Made by a program: the position numbers and the translations under genes. Positions 9,005 to 21,451 of a DNA stretch of 64,000 nucleotides are shown here, piece by piece (positions within the stretch are counted from its first letter, which is position 1; each line of letters starts with the position of its first letter). Source of the DNA: Amblyomma americanum (lineage: Eukaryota > Arthropoda > Arachnida > Ixodida > Ixodidae); assembly GCF_052857255.1 (NCBI RefSeq), contig NC_135497.1, forward strand, positions 552,048,113 through 552,112,112, given 5' to 3'. Under the pieces are notes generated by a model that saw only the letters and a program-made list of their open reading frames with translations, ran no database searches and had not been told where the DNA came from.

Positions 9005-11938
9005 CTGTTTTCATTCAATGCTCGCAGTATTGTGAAGAAAACTGACAAATCAGAAGAACTCTGATTGCTTTGCAGAACTCATAATGCAGTTATTTGTTAA
9101 ACATAGCTTTATTCAGACGTACACAATTCTGAGGTAGTACAGCCTTCATATTCTCTAGTTCGTTCCGATCGGGGTGGTCGAGGGCGAGGCGTACCAATTG
9201 CAATAAAATAAGGTGTACCATTTCATCAAGAAGAGGGCATAGCAAAATATGAGGGTGTCTGGTGCGTTATAAAAGTTATAAGCCCGCCTTTACTGACCGG
9301 AGGAATTTATAGGAAACCAAATGCTTCCGCTGATTATCTTTTACAGGTTCATGAGTTCCTTTTTCATAAGATGACTTGTCGCATCAAACTCGTATTGACC
9401 GGAGATTTTAATCTTCCTGGATCAGATTGAAATAATTTAACTTGAAGTAATAAAGACTGGACTAACTGTGAGCTTCTTTTCAATACTGTACTTAGCTTTT
9501 AACTTTCTCAAATTGTTACAAAGCAAAGTATAGTTGAAGAAGAAGTATCTTCAATACAAAACCTTGCCATCGTTTCTGGGATCTAGCGGCTGAAATTAAC
9601 ATGGAAGAAGGTATTTCAGACCACAAAATGCTAATCTTGGCTGTAAACTTCAAACGCTCAGGTCCTAAAGCTACGATCATTACATCATGCGTGGCTGCGA
9701 AAATTTACGTTCGAACAGACGATGCCAATATTATAGATCACCTGGAGATGGTTTGCGGTCATTTCTTTGTTGGCCCTTCTTTAGGCGTTCATGATAAATG
9801 GTAAAAATTCAAAGAACAGTAAAACATTGCGACAACAACTATGTCCCAAAAACAAAAGAAAACGAAGCGCAAATCCTCGTGGATAACGCGAAGCATTATT
9901 CATCTCAAAAGGAGATTACAAAAAATGTATCGGCGCAGAACCAGCAGAGCTGGCATTAGTCATCTATCTCAGAAACCTAAAGCGGAGGTTAGATTAGCGA
10001 AAAAAAAACGGTTTTTTCCATCACGCTAATATATTTTATGACGTATCAGCCGCAAAAATTTCAGCGTTACATTTCAAAGCATGAAAGCACTGTAACTAAA
10101 ATACAGATCGACGACTGCATTATTTTCATTGACCACGCTCTAGCGAATTCCTTCAATTCATACTTTCAATCTGTTTTTTCACTCCCAAATGCTTGGTGTG
10201 AGTCTGCTCTGGAGCCGGCCTAATCAGTGCACGACGTCGTGATCACGGAACGTGGGATCCTGAACTTGATGCTTAACATTGACATCAACAAACCTTTAGG
10301 TCACGACAATATTTCTAATTCATTCCTTAGACGCTATGCGGAACAAATTCCCCCCATTCCTACACGCAATTTATAACAATTCGCTTGAAACTGGCGCCTT
10401 ACAAGCAGACTGGCGGAGTACAAAGGTGATTCCCATCCATAAAGCTGGGAATAGACTGCTTGTATCTAACTATAGGCCAATATCACTCTCTGGTTGTTGT
10501 TGTAAATTATTGGAACACATAATCAAGAAGGCAATAATCAGCTATATGGAGGATAATCACTTACTGCATTCAAATCAACATGGATTTGGCAAGAACCTCT
10601 GAACCGTCACATAATTTCTTGGAATAACAGACGATTTCGCCACAGTAATTAACCTTCACCTTCAAGCCGACACTATTTTCCTTAATTTCTCGAAGGCTTT
10701 TGATCGGGTGCCCCATTACAAACTAATTAATGAGTTAAAATCACATGGTATTAGTTCCACTATAGTATCTTAGATAACGTACTTGACTAACCGTAGACAA
10801 CAGGTTAGCGTAAACTAAGTCGATTCTGACCGTTTGGAAATTTTGCCGGGGGTATCACAGGGATTTGTTCTGGGTCCTGCTCTTTTCCTAGGAAACGTCA
10901 ATGACATTTACATTTGCATAAGATTGTTCGCCGATGCTGTCGTCATATACACTACTGTACGTTCTCATAATGACCAGTCAAAACTTAATACATCACTAGC
11001 TATCATCGCTCACTGGTGTGACGAATGGGGAATGATTATAAATATTGCGAAGACAACATGTGTGAGTATAATTCGGAAAAGGGGATCGCTTTGTTTCACG
11101 TACAATATCAAGAGAATTAACATCAGCAAGGCAGACACAGTCAATATATCTGGGCGTAACATTTACGAATGAGTTAAAATGGGACGTACGGATCACTAAC
11201 ACGTGCACCAAGGCCCATACTAAATTAGGGCTTCGGCGTAGAAAACTTTCAACAGCACCACCTAACATCAAGCTTACAGTATGCAAATCCCTTGTAAGAC
11301 CCATCCTATAATATGCAAGTCCCGCTTGGAATCCCCACCAGCATATCTTGCTGATAAACTGGAAAAGTACAGCGCATGGCCTTTCGTTTCATCTACTCGA
11401 AATTCTCGTAGCATGACAGCGTTAGAGACATGCCTATCCCAGCTGCCATCACATTACTGTGTAATCGTCGTTGTATTTCTGCTTTGAAATTTATTTTCCT
11501 TCTGTATCACAATCGCATTAACATAAATAAAACCCCATATCTGAAACCACCTTATCATCCCTCGCGCAGGACTAATCACGAGAATTGTATCAGACCGTTT
11601 GCATCCCGCTGCATCACATTTTTTTCCCTTGACCATCAAAGAGTGGAATAGATTGCCACGTGATTGCATCAATGTGGATACAGCTGAATTGTGTATTCAA
11701 AAACTGAGAGCTTCCTCTGTCAGTGAAGCCCCTAAAAGTAGTTACAGAACCACTTATTTGTTGGTTGTAGGAATATATGAATGCCAACGTTTATCTATTG
11801 TCAATTTTTATTGCGACTGTGCACTTTACGTCACGTCACCAAGCGATGTCTGCTTGGACAGAACTGTAGAAACCACTCTTGTTTGAGCCTGGAAACCAGG
11901 ATCACGGTATTGTCAAATAAAATAAATAATAAATAATT
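9005..11938 (+). pseudogene. decayed jockey-like LINE (endonuclease and RT)
   Basis: Begins abruptly at the LTR border with FSFNARSIVKKTDKSEEL, the first motif of an APE-type endonuclease, so the gypsy element may have inserted into this LINE. A linker follows (SNSFLRRYAEQIPPF and neighbours). RT motifs are recognisable in several frames: WRSTKVIPIHKAGN, VSNYRPISLSGCCCKLLEHII, NQHGFGKNL, LNFSKAFDRVPHYKLI and GVSQGFVLGPALFLGNVNDI. IRLFADAVVIYT stands where FADD is expected, so one catalytic Asp is lost. Several stops and frameshifts are present. The 3' end is a tail of AAATAAAATAAATAATAAATAA at about 11915-11938. An old, inactive copy. Confidence 0.7.
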
Positions 11939-12369
11939 TTTACATAGCTGACATCCACCGAGGCAGACAGGGTATTGCTGAAAAGCCATTATTTTGGACA
12001 ATCGATTTTTAGGAATTTTCGATTGCTCTTTGAAACACAAGGTACAACACACAATAGACTAAAGCATGTATAAAGCTCTAACGGAGAGATAAAGGCACAT
12101 GTATAATGATATGTACCGCACACAAAACAGCGCTAAGTCATTGGGATACATGAGCATGGTGAGAATTCCAACAGCGATCACTGTAAAAATGAGCGAACAT
12201 GTCTTAGTGTTCGTGTATATTAACTGGTTCGCCGCTCCATGAGAGCAAGAGGTAGTACGCAAAAAAAAAACGAAACAAAAAGAGCAGGGTAATTCAACTC
12301 AGTTCTTTATAAAGTGCTATAATGCATGTAAACTGTGTTTCGTAGGTCTTAACATTGATAAGTAAAAAG
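11939..12369. other. unassigned spacer
   Basis: No domain, RNA gene or clear repeat boundary seen. The right end carries one copy of the 11-bp target duplication (12370-12380) of the Penelope pair that follows. Confidence 0.4.
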
Positions 12370-12564
12370 GTTAGAGTTAACAGAAGTGTTGCTTGTTGGG
12401 CGAGTTGGTGATCCATGAAAATAGAGCAGCGCGTAACAAAACAGGACACAAAGGAGAGACACGGAACGACACGAGCGCTAACTATCAACTGTTTATTTCT
12501 TGCTGTCGCTACGTATAAATACATGAGCCACAACTCGAAACGAAAAACAAAAAAGATTGATGAG

Positions 12565-14382
12565 TCAGCCTTTCGCTGGTTTCCATCGTTCTAGATAGGA
12601 GAGCTCTTTAGCTGACAATGCCACTGATGCCACGCTCACACACTTGTTACCAGCACGCAAAATACTACGAGCCTCAATAATCTCTCGAACAATCTTATCA
12701 TTGTGGCGGGTTATGATTTGGCTCTTCTTAAAAAGTGGCATGCACGAATTTGGAAGGTCCCGTTTCTCAGCCTCGACCTTGCAGTGACGACAGTGTTGGC
12801 TTAGGTGACCCGATTTGCTTTCATTAACATTGTAGTCATGTTCTTTTAGCCTGCTATTCACACATCTCCCTGTTTGCCCAATATACTCATGGCCACAAGA
12901 CAACGGTACGCGATAGACAACACCCTCCTCACAAGTGACAAATCGTTTCTGATGGTCTATTACACATCTTTTTTTCTCCTGGATACCGCACGGATTGGTC
13001 TTTTTGCAAAGCATAGACAGTTTTACGGGTGCTGAAAATACAACATCAACGCCTGCTCGTTTTCCTAGTTTCTTTAGGTTGTGGGATGTATGATGAATGT
13101 AAGGGATGACAGCTACTTTCTTGCGATCCTGCTGTTCATTGGTACCTGCCTGCTTGTTGAACAATCGTGCTTTTTTCATTTTTTGCAGCAGGCCTTCAGC
13201 CACAGAAACAATTAGTGGACCAGGATACCCAGAATCAGATAGTCGTCTAATCTGTGATGCTAAGCATTCTTGCATCATGTGCTCACATGAGCTTTTGAGC
13301 GCATTTGTCAGGCAATACTTGATAATGCCTCTCTTTACCAGTTTCGAATGCGCCGATACCGCTGGCAGTAGGCCTTTTTTTGCACGAGGTTCATAACCCC
13401 AACAGATGTGGTTAGTGTGAAAGTTAAGTCTAAGATCTAAGAACTTGATAGAGTTCTTGTCAGGAAGCTCATGCGTCAGAATTAATGGGTTTAATTGTTT
13501 TTTAAAGGAGTCGAGCACGTTTGCAGCGTCAGTATAAAAATCTGCCTTAGAGTTGTCAATGATGATCAAAAAATCATCCACAAATCTAAAAATTTTTACA
13601 ACTTTGGAACTACTTAAGCTTTTCCCTAGGATCCTATCATGCTTTGCAAGAAGGAGGTCGCTGAGAACAGGCGCAATACATGAACCAATACAAATTCCAC
13701 AATTTTGCAGGTAAACACCTTTGTCCCAGGTAGCCATTGTTGAGCGCAGGTATACATCCAGCAATTCTAAAAACCCACTCACACTCACTCCAGAACTGTT
13801 CTGAAAGGAAACAGCTCCAAGCGCGTCAAAAGCCTGTTCAACACACAACAGCAATTCGTCTTGTGGCAAGGAGTAAAACAGATCTTTGATGTCTATTTAA
13901 AAAGCCAATACATTTTTGTTTTTATTCTGGCACAAATAGTCGACAACCTGTTTAGAATTTTTTACAAGGTAGGGGTCATCAATTTCGAGTAGCGCTAAGT
14001 TCTTTGCAGGAATCTAGCTACACATTTCTGCCATGCCCCTTTTTCCGAGATTATTACTCGAAGTGGGCACTGTTCTTTGTGCGTTTTAGCAGAAAAGAAC
14101 ATGTCTAAGGAAGGTTTATGGCTGTCCTGAATTTGCTTGACAAGGCTCTGTAAACCTAACCGTTTGCATAACTTCTTTGCTTCCGCCTTAGCTTTCTTTA
14201 AACATTTTTGGTCCTTCTTAACGAAATTGCATTCTATAGCTTCTGAAGCTTCCTTCCGAAACAGGTCATGAGGTAAGATGGCGAAACCCCCCTCCTTATC
14301 AGCTGTCAGGGCACAGAGACGATTGTCACAAAGAAAATCTGACACTCGTTTTAACGGCACGGTCTGCTTTGGTCGCACTGAG
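12565..14382 (-). pseudogene. Penelope-like RT and GIY-YIG protein, left copy, broken
   Basis: Almost identical to the right copy but with two visible lesions. A one-base deletion near 14008-14012 shifts the frame just after CVARFLQ. A TCA-to-TAA change near 13898 puts a stop in front of the catalytic IDIKDLFYSLP motif. The remainder (12565-13869) still reads through RT motif FRFVDDFLIII and the GIY-YIG domain to the shared C-terminus LERWKPAKG. The 5' end is truncated at 14382, where it meets the right copy. Both lesions are absent from the right copy, so they arose after or during duplication. Confidence 0.85.
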
Positions 14383-16399
14383 CGCCTACAACCCCGTCCA
14401 CATTGAAGGCCGCGCTCATATTCCCGAGGACGTACTACGTACCCTCCAGCTTGGGCCAAAGTGTGCGGTTGAACCTAGGAAAAACGCCCCGGAGTTGCTG
14501 GGAATGGTCCGACGAGTTACAAGCCTGGCGCCGGAATGTGAGAGCAGCTGCGTATCCCAAGGCGTTGACGTTCTCGAACGTTCAGTGCGACCAAAGCAGA
14601 CCGTGCCGTTAACACGAGTGTCAGATTTTCTTTGTGACAATCGTCTCTGTGCCCTGACAGCTGATAAGGAGGGGGGTTTCGCCATCTTACCTCATGACAT
14701 GTTTCGGAAGGAAGCTTCAGAAGCTATAGAATGCAATTTCGTTAAGAAGGACCAAAAATGTTTAAAGAAAGCTAAGGCGGAAGCAAAGAAGTTATGCAAA
14801 CGGTTAGGTTTACAGAGCCTTGTCAAGCAAATTCAGGACAGCCATAAACCTTCCTTAGACATGTTCTTTTCTGTTAAAACGCACAAAGAACAGTGCCTAC
14901 TTCGCGTAATAATCTCGGAAAAAGGGGCATGGCAGAAATGTGTAGCTAGATTCCTGCAAAAGAACTTAGCGCTACTCGAAATTGATGACCCCTACCTTGT
15001 AAAAAATTCTAAACAGGTTGTCGACTATTTGTGCCAGAATAAAAACAAAAATGTATTGGCTTTTTCAATAGACATCAAAGATCTGTTTTACTCCTTGCCA
15101 CAAGACGAATTGCTGTTGTGTGTTGAACAGGCTATTGACGCGCTTGGAGCTGTTTCCTTTCAGAACAGTTCTGGAGTGAGTGTGAGTGGGTTTTTAGAAT
15201 TGCTGGATGTATACCTGCGCTCAACAATGGCTACCTGGGACAAAGGTGTTTACCTGCAAAAGTGTGGAATTTGTATTGGTTCATGTATTGCGCCTGTTCT
15301 CAGCGACCTCCTTCTTGCAAAGCATGATAGGATCCTAGGGAAAAGCTTAAGTAGTTCCAAAGTTGTAAAAATTTTTAGATTTGTGGATGATTTTTTGATC
15401 ATCATTGACAACTCTAAGGCAGATTTTTATACTGACGCTGCAAACGTGCTCGACTCCTTTAAAAAACAATTAAACCCATTAATTCTGACGCATGAGCTTC
15501 CTGACAAGAACTCTATCAAGTTCTTAGATCTTAGACTTAACTTTCACACTAACCACATCTGTTGGGGTTATGAACCTCGTGCAAAGAAAGGCCTACTGCC
15601 AGCGGTATCGGCGCATTCGAAACTGGTAAAGAGAGGCATTATCAAGTATTGCCTGACAAATGCGCTCAAAAGCTCATGTGAGCACATGATGCAAGAATGC
15701 TTAGCATCACAGATTAGACGACTATCTGATTCTGGGTATCCTGGTCCACTAATTGTTTCTGTGGCTGAAGGCCTGCTGCAAAAAATGAAAAAAGCACGAT
15801 TGTTCAACAAGCAGGCAGGTACCAATGAACAGCAGGATCGCAAGAAAGTAGCTGTCATCCCTTACATTCATCATACATCCCACAACCTAAAGAAACTAGG
15901 AAAACGAGCAGGTGTTGATGTTGTATTTTCAGCACCCGTAAAACTGTCTATGCTTTGCAAAAAGACCAATCCGTGCGGTATCCAGGAGAAAAAAAGATGT
16001 GTAATAGACCATCAGAAAGGATTTGTCACTTGTGAGGAGGGTGTTGTCTATCGCGTACCGTTGTCTTGTGGCCATGAGTATATTGGGCAAACAGGGAGAT
16101 GTGTGAATAGCAGGCTAAAAGAACATGACTACAATGTTAATGAAAGCAAATCGGGCCACCTAAGCCAACACTGTCGTCACTGCAAGGTCGAGGCTGAGAA
16201 ACGGGACCTTCCAAATTCGTGCATGCCACTTTTTAAGAAGAGCCAAATCATAACCCGCCACAATGATAAGATTGTTCGAGAGATTATTGAGGCTCGTAGT
16301 ATTTTGCGTGCTGGTAACAAGTGTGTGAGCGTGGCATCAGTGGCATTGCCAGCTAAAGAGCCCTCCTATCTAGAACGATGGAAACCAGCGAAAGGCTGA
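14383..16399 (+). CDS. Penelope-like reverse transcriptase with GIY-YIG endonuclease, right copy, uninterrupted
   Basis: The frame is open from the inter-copy junction to the TGA at 16397-16399, about 670 residues. The N-terminal region (GPKCAVEPRKNAPELL) is followed by RT: SVKTHKEQCLLRVIISEKG, FSIDIKDLFYSLP (motif A), GICIGSCIAPVLSDLLLAKHD (motif B) and IFRFVDDFLIII (catalytic VDD, about residue 335). Next is FLDLRLNF, then a Cys/His-rich stretch and the GIY-YIG nuclease VVYRVPLSCGHEYIGQTG with conserved R and H in RCVNSRLKEH (about 555-590). Penelope-like RTs are related to telomerase and use the GIY-YIG domain to cut target DNA. The element starts inside its 5' region, so its N-terminus may be short and the true start is unknown. 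No stop is visible. Confidence 0.85.
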
Positions 16400-16879
16400 C
16401 TCATCAATCTTTTTTGTTTTTCGTTTCGAGTTGTGGCTCATGTATTTATACGTAGCGACAGCAAGAAATAAACAGTTGATAGTTAGCGCTTGTGTCGTTC
16501 CGTGTCTCTCCTTTGTGTCCTGTTTTGTTACGCGCTGGTCTATTTTCTTGTTAGAGTTAAATCACTTCATAGCCCTAATTGCTGCTCTCTGCAGTTAGTA
16601 TCTGCATCGGTGTAGTTTCTACGATTGAAATTCACATCTGAAAATTCACAGAGATACCTCATTTACCTTACGTGTTGGCAATGCCACATGACATTAGAAG
16701 CTGTTGATGCCTTTGTAGGAAGGAGCGTCACTACCGGTCTGGTAATGGCACTTTTATCCAGACAATGGGTATTGCCCGCGCTGGGTGACGTCACTGTCTT
16801 CCAGCCAAGGCTCGAATTTTATGACCGATGACATTTTTTTCCCGATAACGCTTTTAATGCTATCGCTTTAATATTATGT

Positions 16880-17240
16880 TGAAGCAATGAAATATACGCA
16901 GTGACAGCAAGGTCATTAACATATACGTAAGCCTGCAGGATACCAACTCTAATTACCGAGGCACCTATTGGCTCCTATTACGTAAACAGTTTCTAAGCAA
17001 ATGCATAAAGTAGCCGTGAAATTCCAACTTCGAAGGTATTTTGATCAAAATAATGTGGCAAATGATGACAAAAGCCTTGCTTGCGTCACAAAACGTGAGC
17101 ATGCGAACTGGTTGTTATCAAATCTGTGCTCAGCCCGTCGGACAGTTTTCAAAGAAGGGCTGTTCTTCCTTCTCTTTTAATGAAGCCAAACTGGTAAGCT
17201 TATAGTGCGTTATAAACATACAAAATAATTGCCGTAGTCA
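16880..17240 (-). pseudogene. fossil LINE reverse transcriptase fragment
   Basis: Reading the minus strand in shifting frames gives QFGFIKREGRTALL, then an ASKAFVIICHIILIK-like stretch (RT motif A region) and RVGILQAYVYVNDLAVT (where GVPQGS...LYVNDL is expected). Many stops and frame changes. It probably belongs with the EN and ORF1 remnants at 18400-18660 and 19551-19835 as one minus-strand LINE later cut by SINEs. Confidence 0.5.
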
Positions 17241-17291
17241 CTAGTAAACTCTTTTCTAATTCTTCGCCCATCAATGGCAAGATTGCTGTAT

Positions 17292-17474
17292 CGGGGTTTA
17301 ACGTCCCAAAGCAACTCAGGCTATGAGGGCCCGAAGTGAAGGGCTCAAGAAATTTCGACCACCTGGGCCCCTATAATACCGCCCGCATCGGAATTCGACT
17401 GCGGCAGCCGGGATCGAACCAGCGTCTTTCGGGTCAGCAGCCGAGCGCTATAACCACTCAGCCACCGCGGCGGC
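17292..17474 (-). mobile_element. tRNA-derived tick SINE (Ruka-like)
   Basis: On the minus strand: a tRNA-like head with A box TGGCTGAGTGG and B box GGTTCGATCCC, then a body with CAGGTGGTCGAAATTT and GGGACGTTAAACCCC at the 3' end. Same family as 33290-33529 and 42755-42914. The body lacks part of the usual middle (the GTGCACGTTAAAG segment). Confidence 0.8.
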
Positions 17475-18400
17475 TTCATGGCAACGTTGAGATCGATCAG
17501 TAATAATTCATGTTTCTGCACCTCGTGTGTGTAAAGGCATTACCTCAGCTGTTTTCATCGATGCCGGTATACTGCAACTACACATTAAACCGCATGGAAC
17601 AGCCAAAAGGGCTCCATTAAAGCAGTCAAATTTCTGCACAGTCCAAAACCGTTAAGCCTTCCAGACCAGCGGTTTCTTAAGTTTTGAATCAAAAATAATT
17701 TATCGGAGATCTCTTTCTGTAACATAGCGAAGTAAAGCCGACACCAACCCACTCATGGGCATTTGGATACCGAGGTAACAAAACGGAGAAAAACAGGTCG
17801 CTGCAACCGTTTGCTTGAAAATAAAAATTTGACAGAGACTGAGCATCAGTATAAATTCCACGCCGTTTCATCTCAGACTTTCCCCCACAACCACGTTTTC
17901 CTGCCGTAAAATCGTGAATAATTAAAATTTGCCCGACAAAAGTTGTGTTTAGCCAGGGAAATCATAAGTTATATACGGATTCGCTTGTGCGTAAATTTGT
18001 GGCGCAGCTCACAGCCGTTTGGAGCTCGAAGATAATAATTAATAATTGGTTTTTTGGGGAAAGGAAATGGCGCAGTATCTGTCTCATATATCGTTGGACA
18101 CCTGAACCGCGCCGTAAGGGAAGGGATAAAGGAGGGAGTGAAAGAAGAAAGGATTGTTTCTTTATTTGAGATGAGAGCCCTTTGCTTTCTAGCCTTTGCT
18201 GCTCAACTTTCGCCGTGCGTGAAGCCTCACTTTTTTACACGTTAAGAACTTGAACCATAGGTGCCCCATAGTTCAGCATGGGAAAGAGTGTCGGCAAAAT
18301 AATTTCTGCCGTACTTAGTTCACTCCAAAGGATAGAATCAAATATCAATACATCTTGTTGGCTATGCATAGGAGACAAATTTTTGGACCCTTTTGTTAAA
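17475..18400. other. unassigned DNA with SINE tail fragment (18025-18165)
   Basis: 18025-18165 is the inverted counterpart of 26370-26490: GGTTTTTTGGGGAAAGGAAA, GCGCAGTATCTGTCTCATAT and ACCTGAACCGCGCCGTAAGG match the reverse complement of the SINE tail there. The rest shows nothing I can identify. Confidence 0.5.
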
Positions 18401-18660
18401 AAGAAGGAAACTAAATAATGATCCGGCAGCTTGGCTTCAACAACAGCAGATCACGCAAGGAAATTTTCATAGAGCACGTTTATGCGGTTGACGCATGCTG
18501 TGGCCAGTTGATCTGATAACAATTGCTGGCGCGTTGGGTTGGGATCTAATTCTCAAGTCCCCATTTAGACAAAGTGTCGAGGTAACCCGCGACTAATGCC
18601 ACTGCGGGGCGTAGATTATCAGTATTTATATCACCAATCACACACAATTGTTCTTCATAA
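18400..18660 (-). pseudogene. fossil LINE endonuclease fragment
   Basis: The minus strand reads VIGDINTDNLRPAVALVAGY and then LDTLSKWGLEN before a stop. This matches the GDFNxD core of an APE-type LINE endonuclease followed by the usual YLxTL...GLEN region. It lies between ORF1-like (19551-19835) and RT (16880-17240) remnants on the same strand, so one decayed LINE is likely. Confidence 0.5.
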
Positions 18661-19550
18661 GATAACGATATGACAGAGCCGGTTCAAGCTCGACCTTGAG
18701 AAAAACATTCGACCCTGAGATCACGGAGGGCGTTAAACTATCAGAATAGAGAGAGGCTCTTAACTGAAGAACGCTCAGAAGAACCAACAATAACCAATGA
18801 GTTGCTAAGCGCAGCGCAGCTTTTTCGGTTTGGGTAGGAAGGGGGGTTAAGTTCAGAAATAATTTAGAGGTTTTCAATAAACACCGCGATTCCTCTTCCT
18901 CTCCCTTGTGCAGTAGTATAAGAAAACCTCTGGTAACCTAACATTCTGAAACGAGGCAAGAAAAGATGTAGCACCTTTCTTCATTTGCGGCAAAAATGTC
19001 TATGGCTGAATGAACAAAAAAATGGGTTCCAGTGTTTCCGTGTAGTCCTTGTGGAAAGGTGGAAGTACTTTTGGGCATCCAAAATTTTAAATTTTAAACA
19101 TTTCATGCAGCCTGCATGAGACATTGTTATCCTAATATGTGAAGGCCCAGAAGCGTCTTGATGGGATTTAAAGGTTCGTTTGCATAACTTTTTGCTAGTA
19201 CTATCCCATTCTTGAAAGAGCGAGCTAAAATAGCTTCCAATTTGACCAAGTCATGTTTTAGTATTTCAAGGGAATATACGCCTCATTGACGTATCCGGGC
19301 AAAGCGTTATGGATATCAAGATATTTATGCTCCGCTGCAGCACTGATCAACTGGACACGCAGAGGAAAAGCGGACTGTCCACAACACGGATGTCGGTAGA
19401 GTGAACAAGTTTAAGCTGCCGCGAAATCCTTGACTTGAGCTTCTTAGCCATGTCAGCTAAAACAGACTTCAGGTGGTTACCTTCTGCGCTTAGGAGAACA
19501 AGGAAGTGCAGAATTACAGTTTCTACAGCAATTTCTTCAAGTAGTTGACC

Positions 19551-19835
19551 TCAGCCTTCAAGGGCCTTAGTATCACTTGACGAGACTAAAGACGAGGATT
19601 CAACCTGACCACCCAGTTCTTTGACTGCTTGATTATCGCCAGGATCAGACAGGAGAGAACATTTCTTTCTACAGAGGAAGTCGATCGATTTTGAATTTTG
19701 AATTGCTTGGACTGACAATGCAACCATCTTGTGTATCGTGTCGAATTGCAATAGCTCAGTCACTTTCAACATCAACAGTGCTGTTGATTTGATGAAGTTT
19801 ATTGTTGACAGTAGAAAGCTGCCGTGCAAAGGCAT
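19551..19835 (-). pseudogene. fossil LINE ORF1-like fragment
   Basis: A 94-residue minus-strand frame with a coiled-coil look: LLMLKVTELLQFDTIHKMV, VQAIQNSKSIDFL, DPGDNQAVKELGGQVESSSL. It resembles the coiled coil of CR1-type ORF1 proteins and sits upstream, on the same strand, of EN and RT remnants. There is no catalytic motif to prove this. Confidence 0.4.
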
Positions 19836-20013
19836 CCTGACCAGGGTGAGAACTTACGTTTACTTGTCTTCCTGTGTCAGCTTGTTGAAAAAGCCATGCC
19901 TGATGCCTACCGGTTGGCATTTTTTTTTATGAAGTAGCATCATGTACTGCAGGGGAGTCCTGTCGTGCTGGACATGACATATTTTTCTGTCGCGCGACGA
20001 AGAGTCATGTCTT

Positions 20014-20986
20014 TTGTTAGTAACGTATGTTGAGTCATCATTTTACCGTAATTAGTTCGTGATGATGGAACTAGCCAAGGTGATTGATGACGAAAGCAGT
20101 AGATAATAAAAGGTCTTTTTAGTTGCGCTAAATCAAAAAATACATCTAAGGTACCTGCATTGGCACTTTTGTATGAGCAGAGTAATTTATGCACGTACAT
20201 GTCTTGCGCCTTAATGATCTTGTGCTTGTGAAAATATGGCGCTGTGTGTTCTGAGAACAACACGTTTTCAACTGCTCGGAGGGCTCGTTTCTGGAGAACG
20301 GTAATTTTCTGCAAATTCGCTAGAGTGGTGTTGCCCCACACCAAAACACAATAACACAGGTAGGAATGGAATAGGGCATAATAAATCACGCGTTTTACTT
20401 TAGTTGGAAGGAAATGGCGGCACCGGTTTATCATTCCTACAGCCCTGCATAATTTTGATGAAAGATTGTTAACATGATCATTCCATGACATATGTTCCGA
20501 AAAAATCACCCCAAGTCATTTAACACATTTTTCTATTTCTACTACATACGGTCCCAAAACAAAGGTCTTCGGAACATCAACTGATGAGCCACGAGCCCGA
20601 AATAGCACGCATTTCGTTTTCGATTCGTTCAGAATCGATGAATTGTTTTTGCACCAATCTTTCAGATTACAACAAAAAGCCCGTGCTTTACTTTCAATTT
20701 CTGCCATGTCCTTCCCAGAGAAAAAAACGGTACAATCGTCCGCGTAAATAATGAACTCGCATTCTTTGTCTAGTTTTACGATGTCGTTTATGTAGTATAG
20801 AAACAAAATAAGCCCAAGGATACTTCCTTGGGGAACCCCTGATTCTATACGTCTGAGCCGCGATTTGTGATTACTTATGTCAGTGAATTGTAATCGGCCT
20901 TCAAGATATGAGTGCATCAGTTTTTGAGCAGTTCCTCTAAACCCATATCTTTCAAGTTTATCCAGCAAAATTGTGTGATTAATCAC
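20014..20986 (-). pseudogene. inverted RT part of the CR1-like LINE
   Basis: The minus strand shows MINHTILLDKLERYGFRGTA, GVPQGSILGLILFLYYINDI, FIIYADDCTVFF with intact YADD, then the C-terminal FHSYLCYCVLVWGNTTLANL region typical of CR1-like elements. A TGA near 20516 sits in the frame. The frame runs out exactly at the target duplication (20013), where QHTLLTK meets flanking DNA. The first part of the RT and all of the EN are missing. Confidence 0.8.
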
Positions 20987-20989
20987 TAT

Positions 20990-21439
<450 letters not shown>

Positions 21440-21451
21440 GAGTCATGTCTT

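Larger units (their letters stand above)
12381..16549. mobile_element. head-to-head pair of Penelope-like elements with target duplication
   Basis: Two Penelope-like elements face each other with their 3' ends outward, giving inverted arms of about 2 kb. The left arm is 12415-14382 (minus) and the right arm 14383-16549 (plus). Flanks carry an exact 11-bp direct repeat GTTAGAGTTAA (12370-12380 and 16550-16560). The left side has an extra 34 nt (12381-12414, with TTGGGCGAGTTGGTGATCC) that is absent from the right end, matching the roughly 34-nt extension I recall as typical of Penelope insertions. The centre, about 14383-14581, belongs only to the right copy, because the left copy is truncated about 200 bp sooner. 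The whole arrangement inserted as one unit. Confidence 0.85.

Noticed and set aside
15568..15858. Frames antisense to the Penelope proteins (also 13106-13396)
   Set aside because: Identical shadows of the two inverted coding copies.
12381..16549. The large palindrome as an assembly artefact
   Set aside because: The arms differ by point changes and by truncation, have a unique centre, and are flanked by an 11-bp target duplication as expected of a true insertion. Long reads would still be worth checking.
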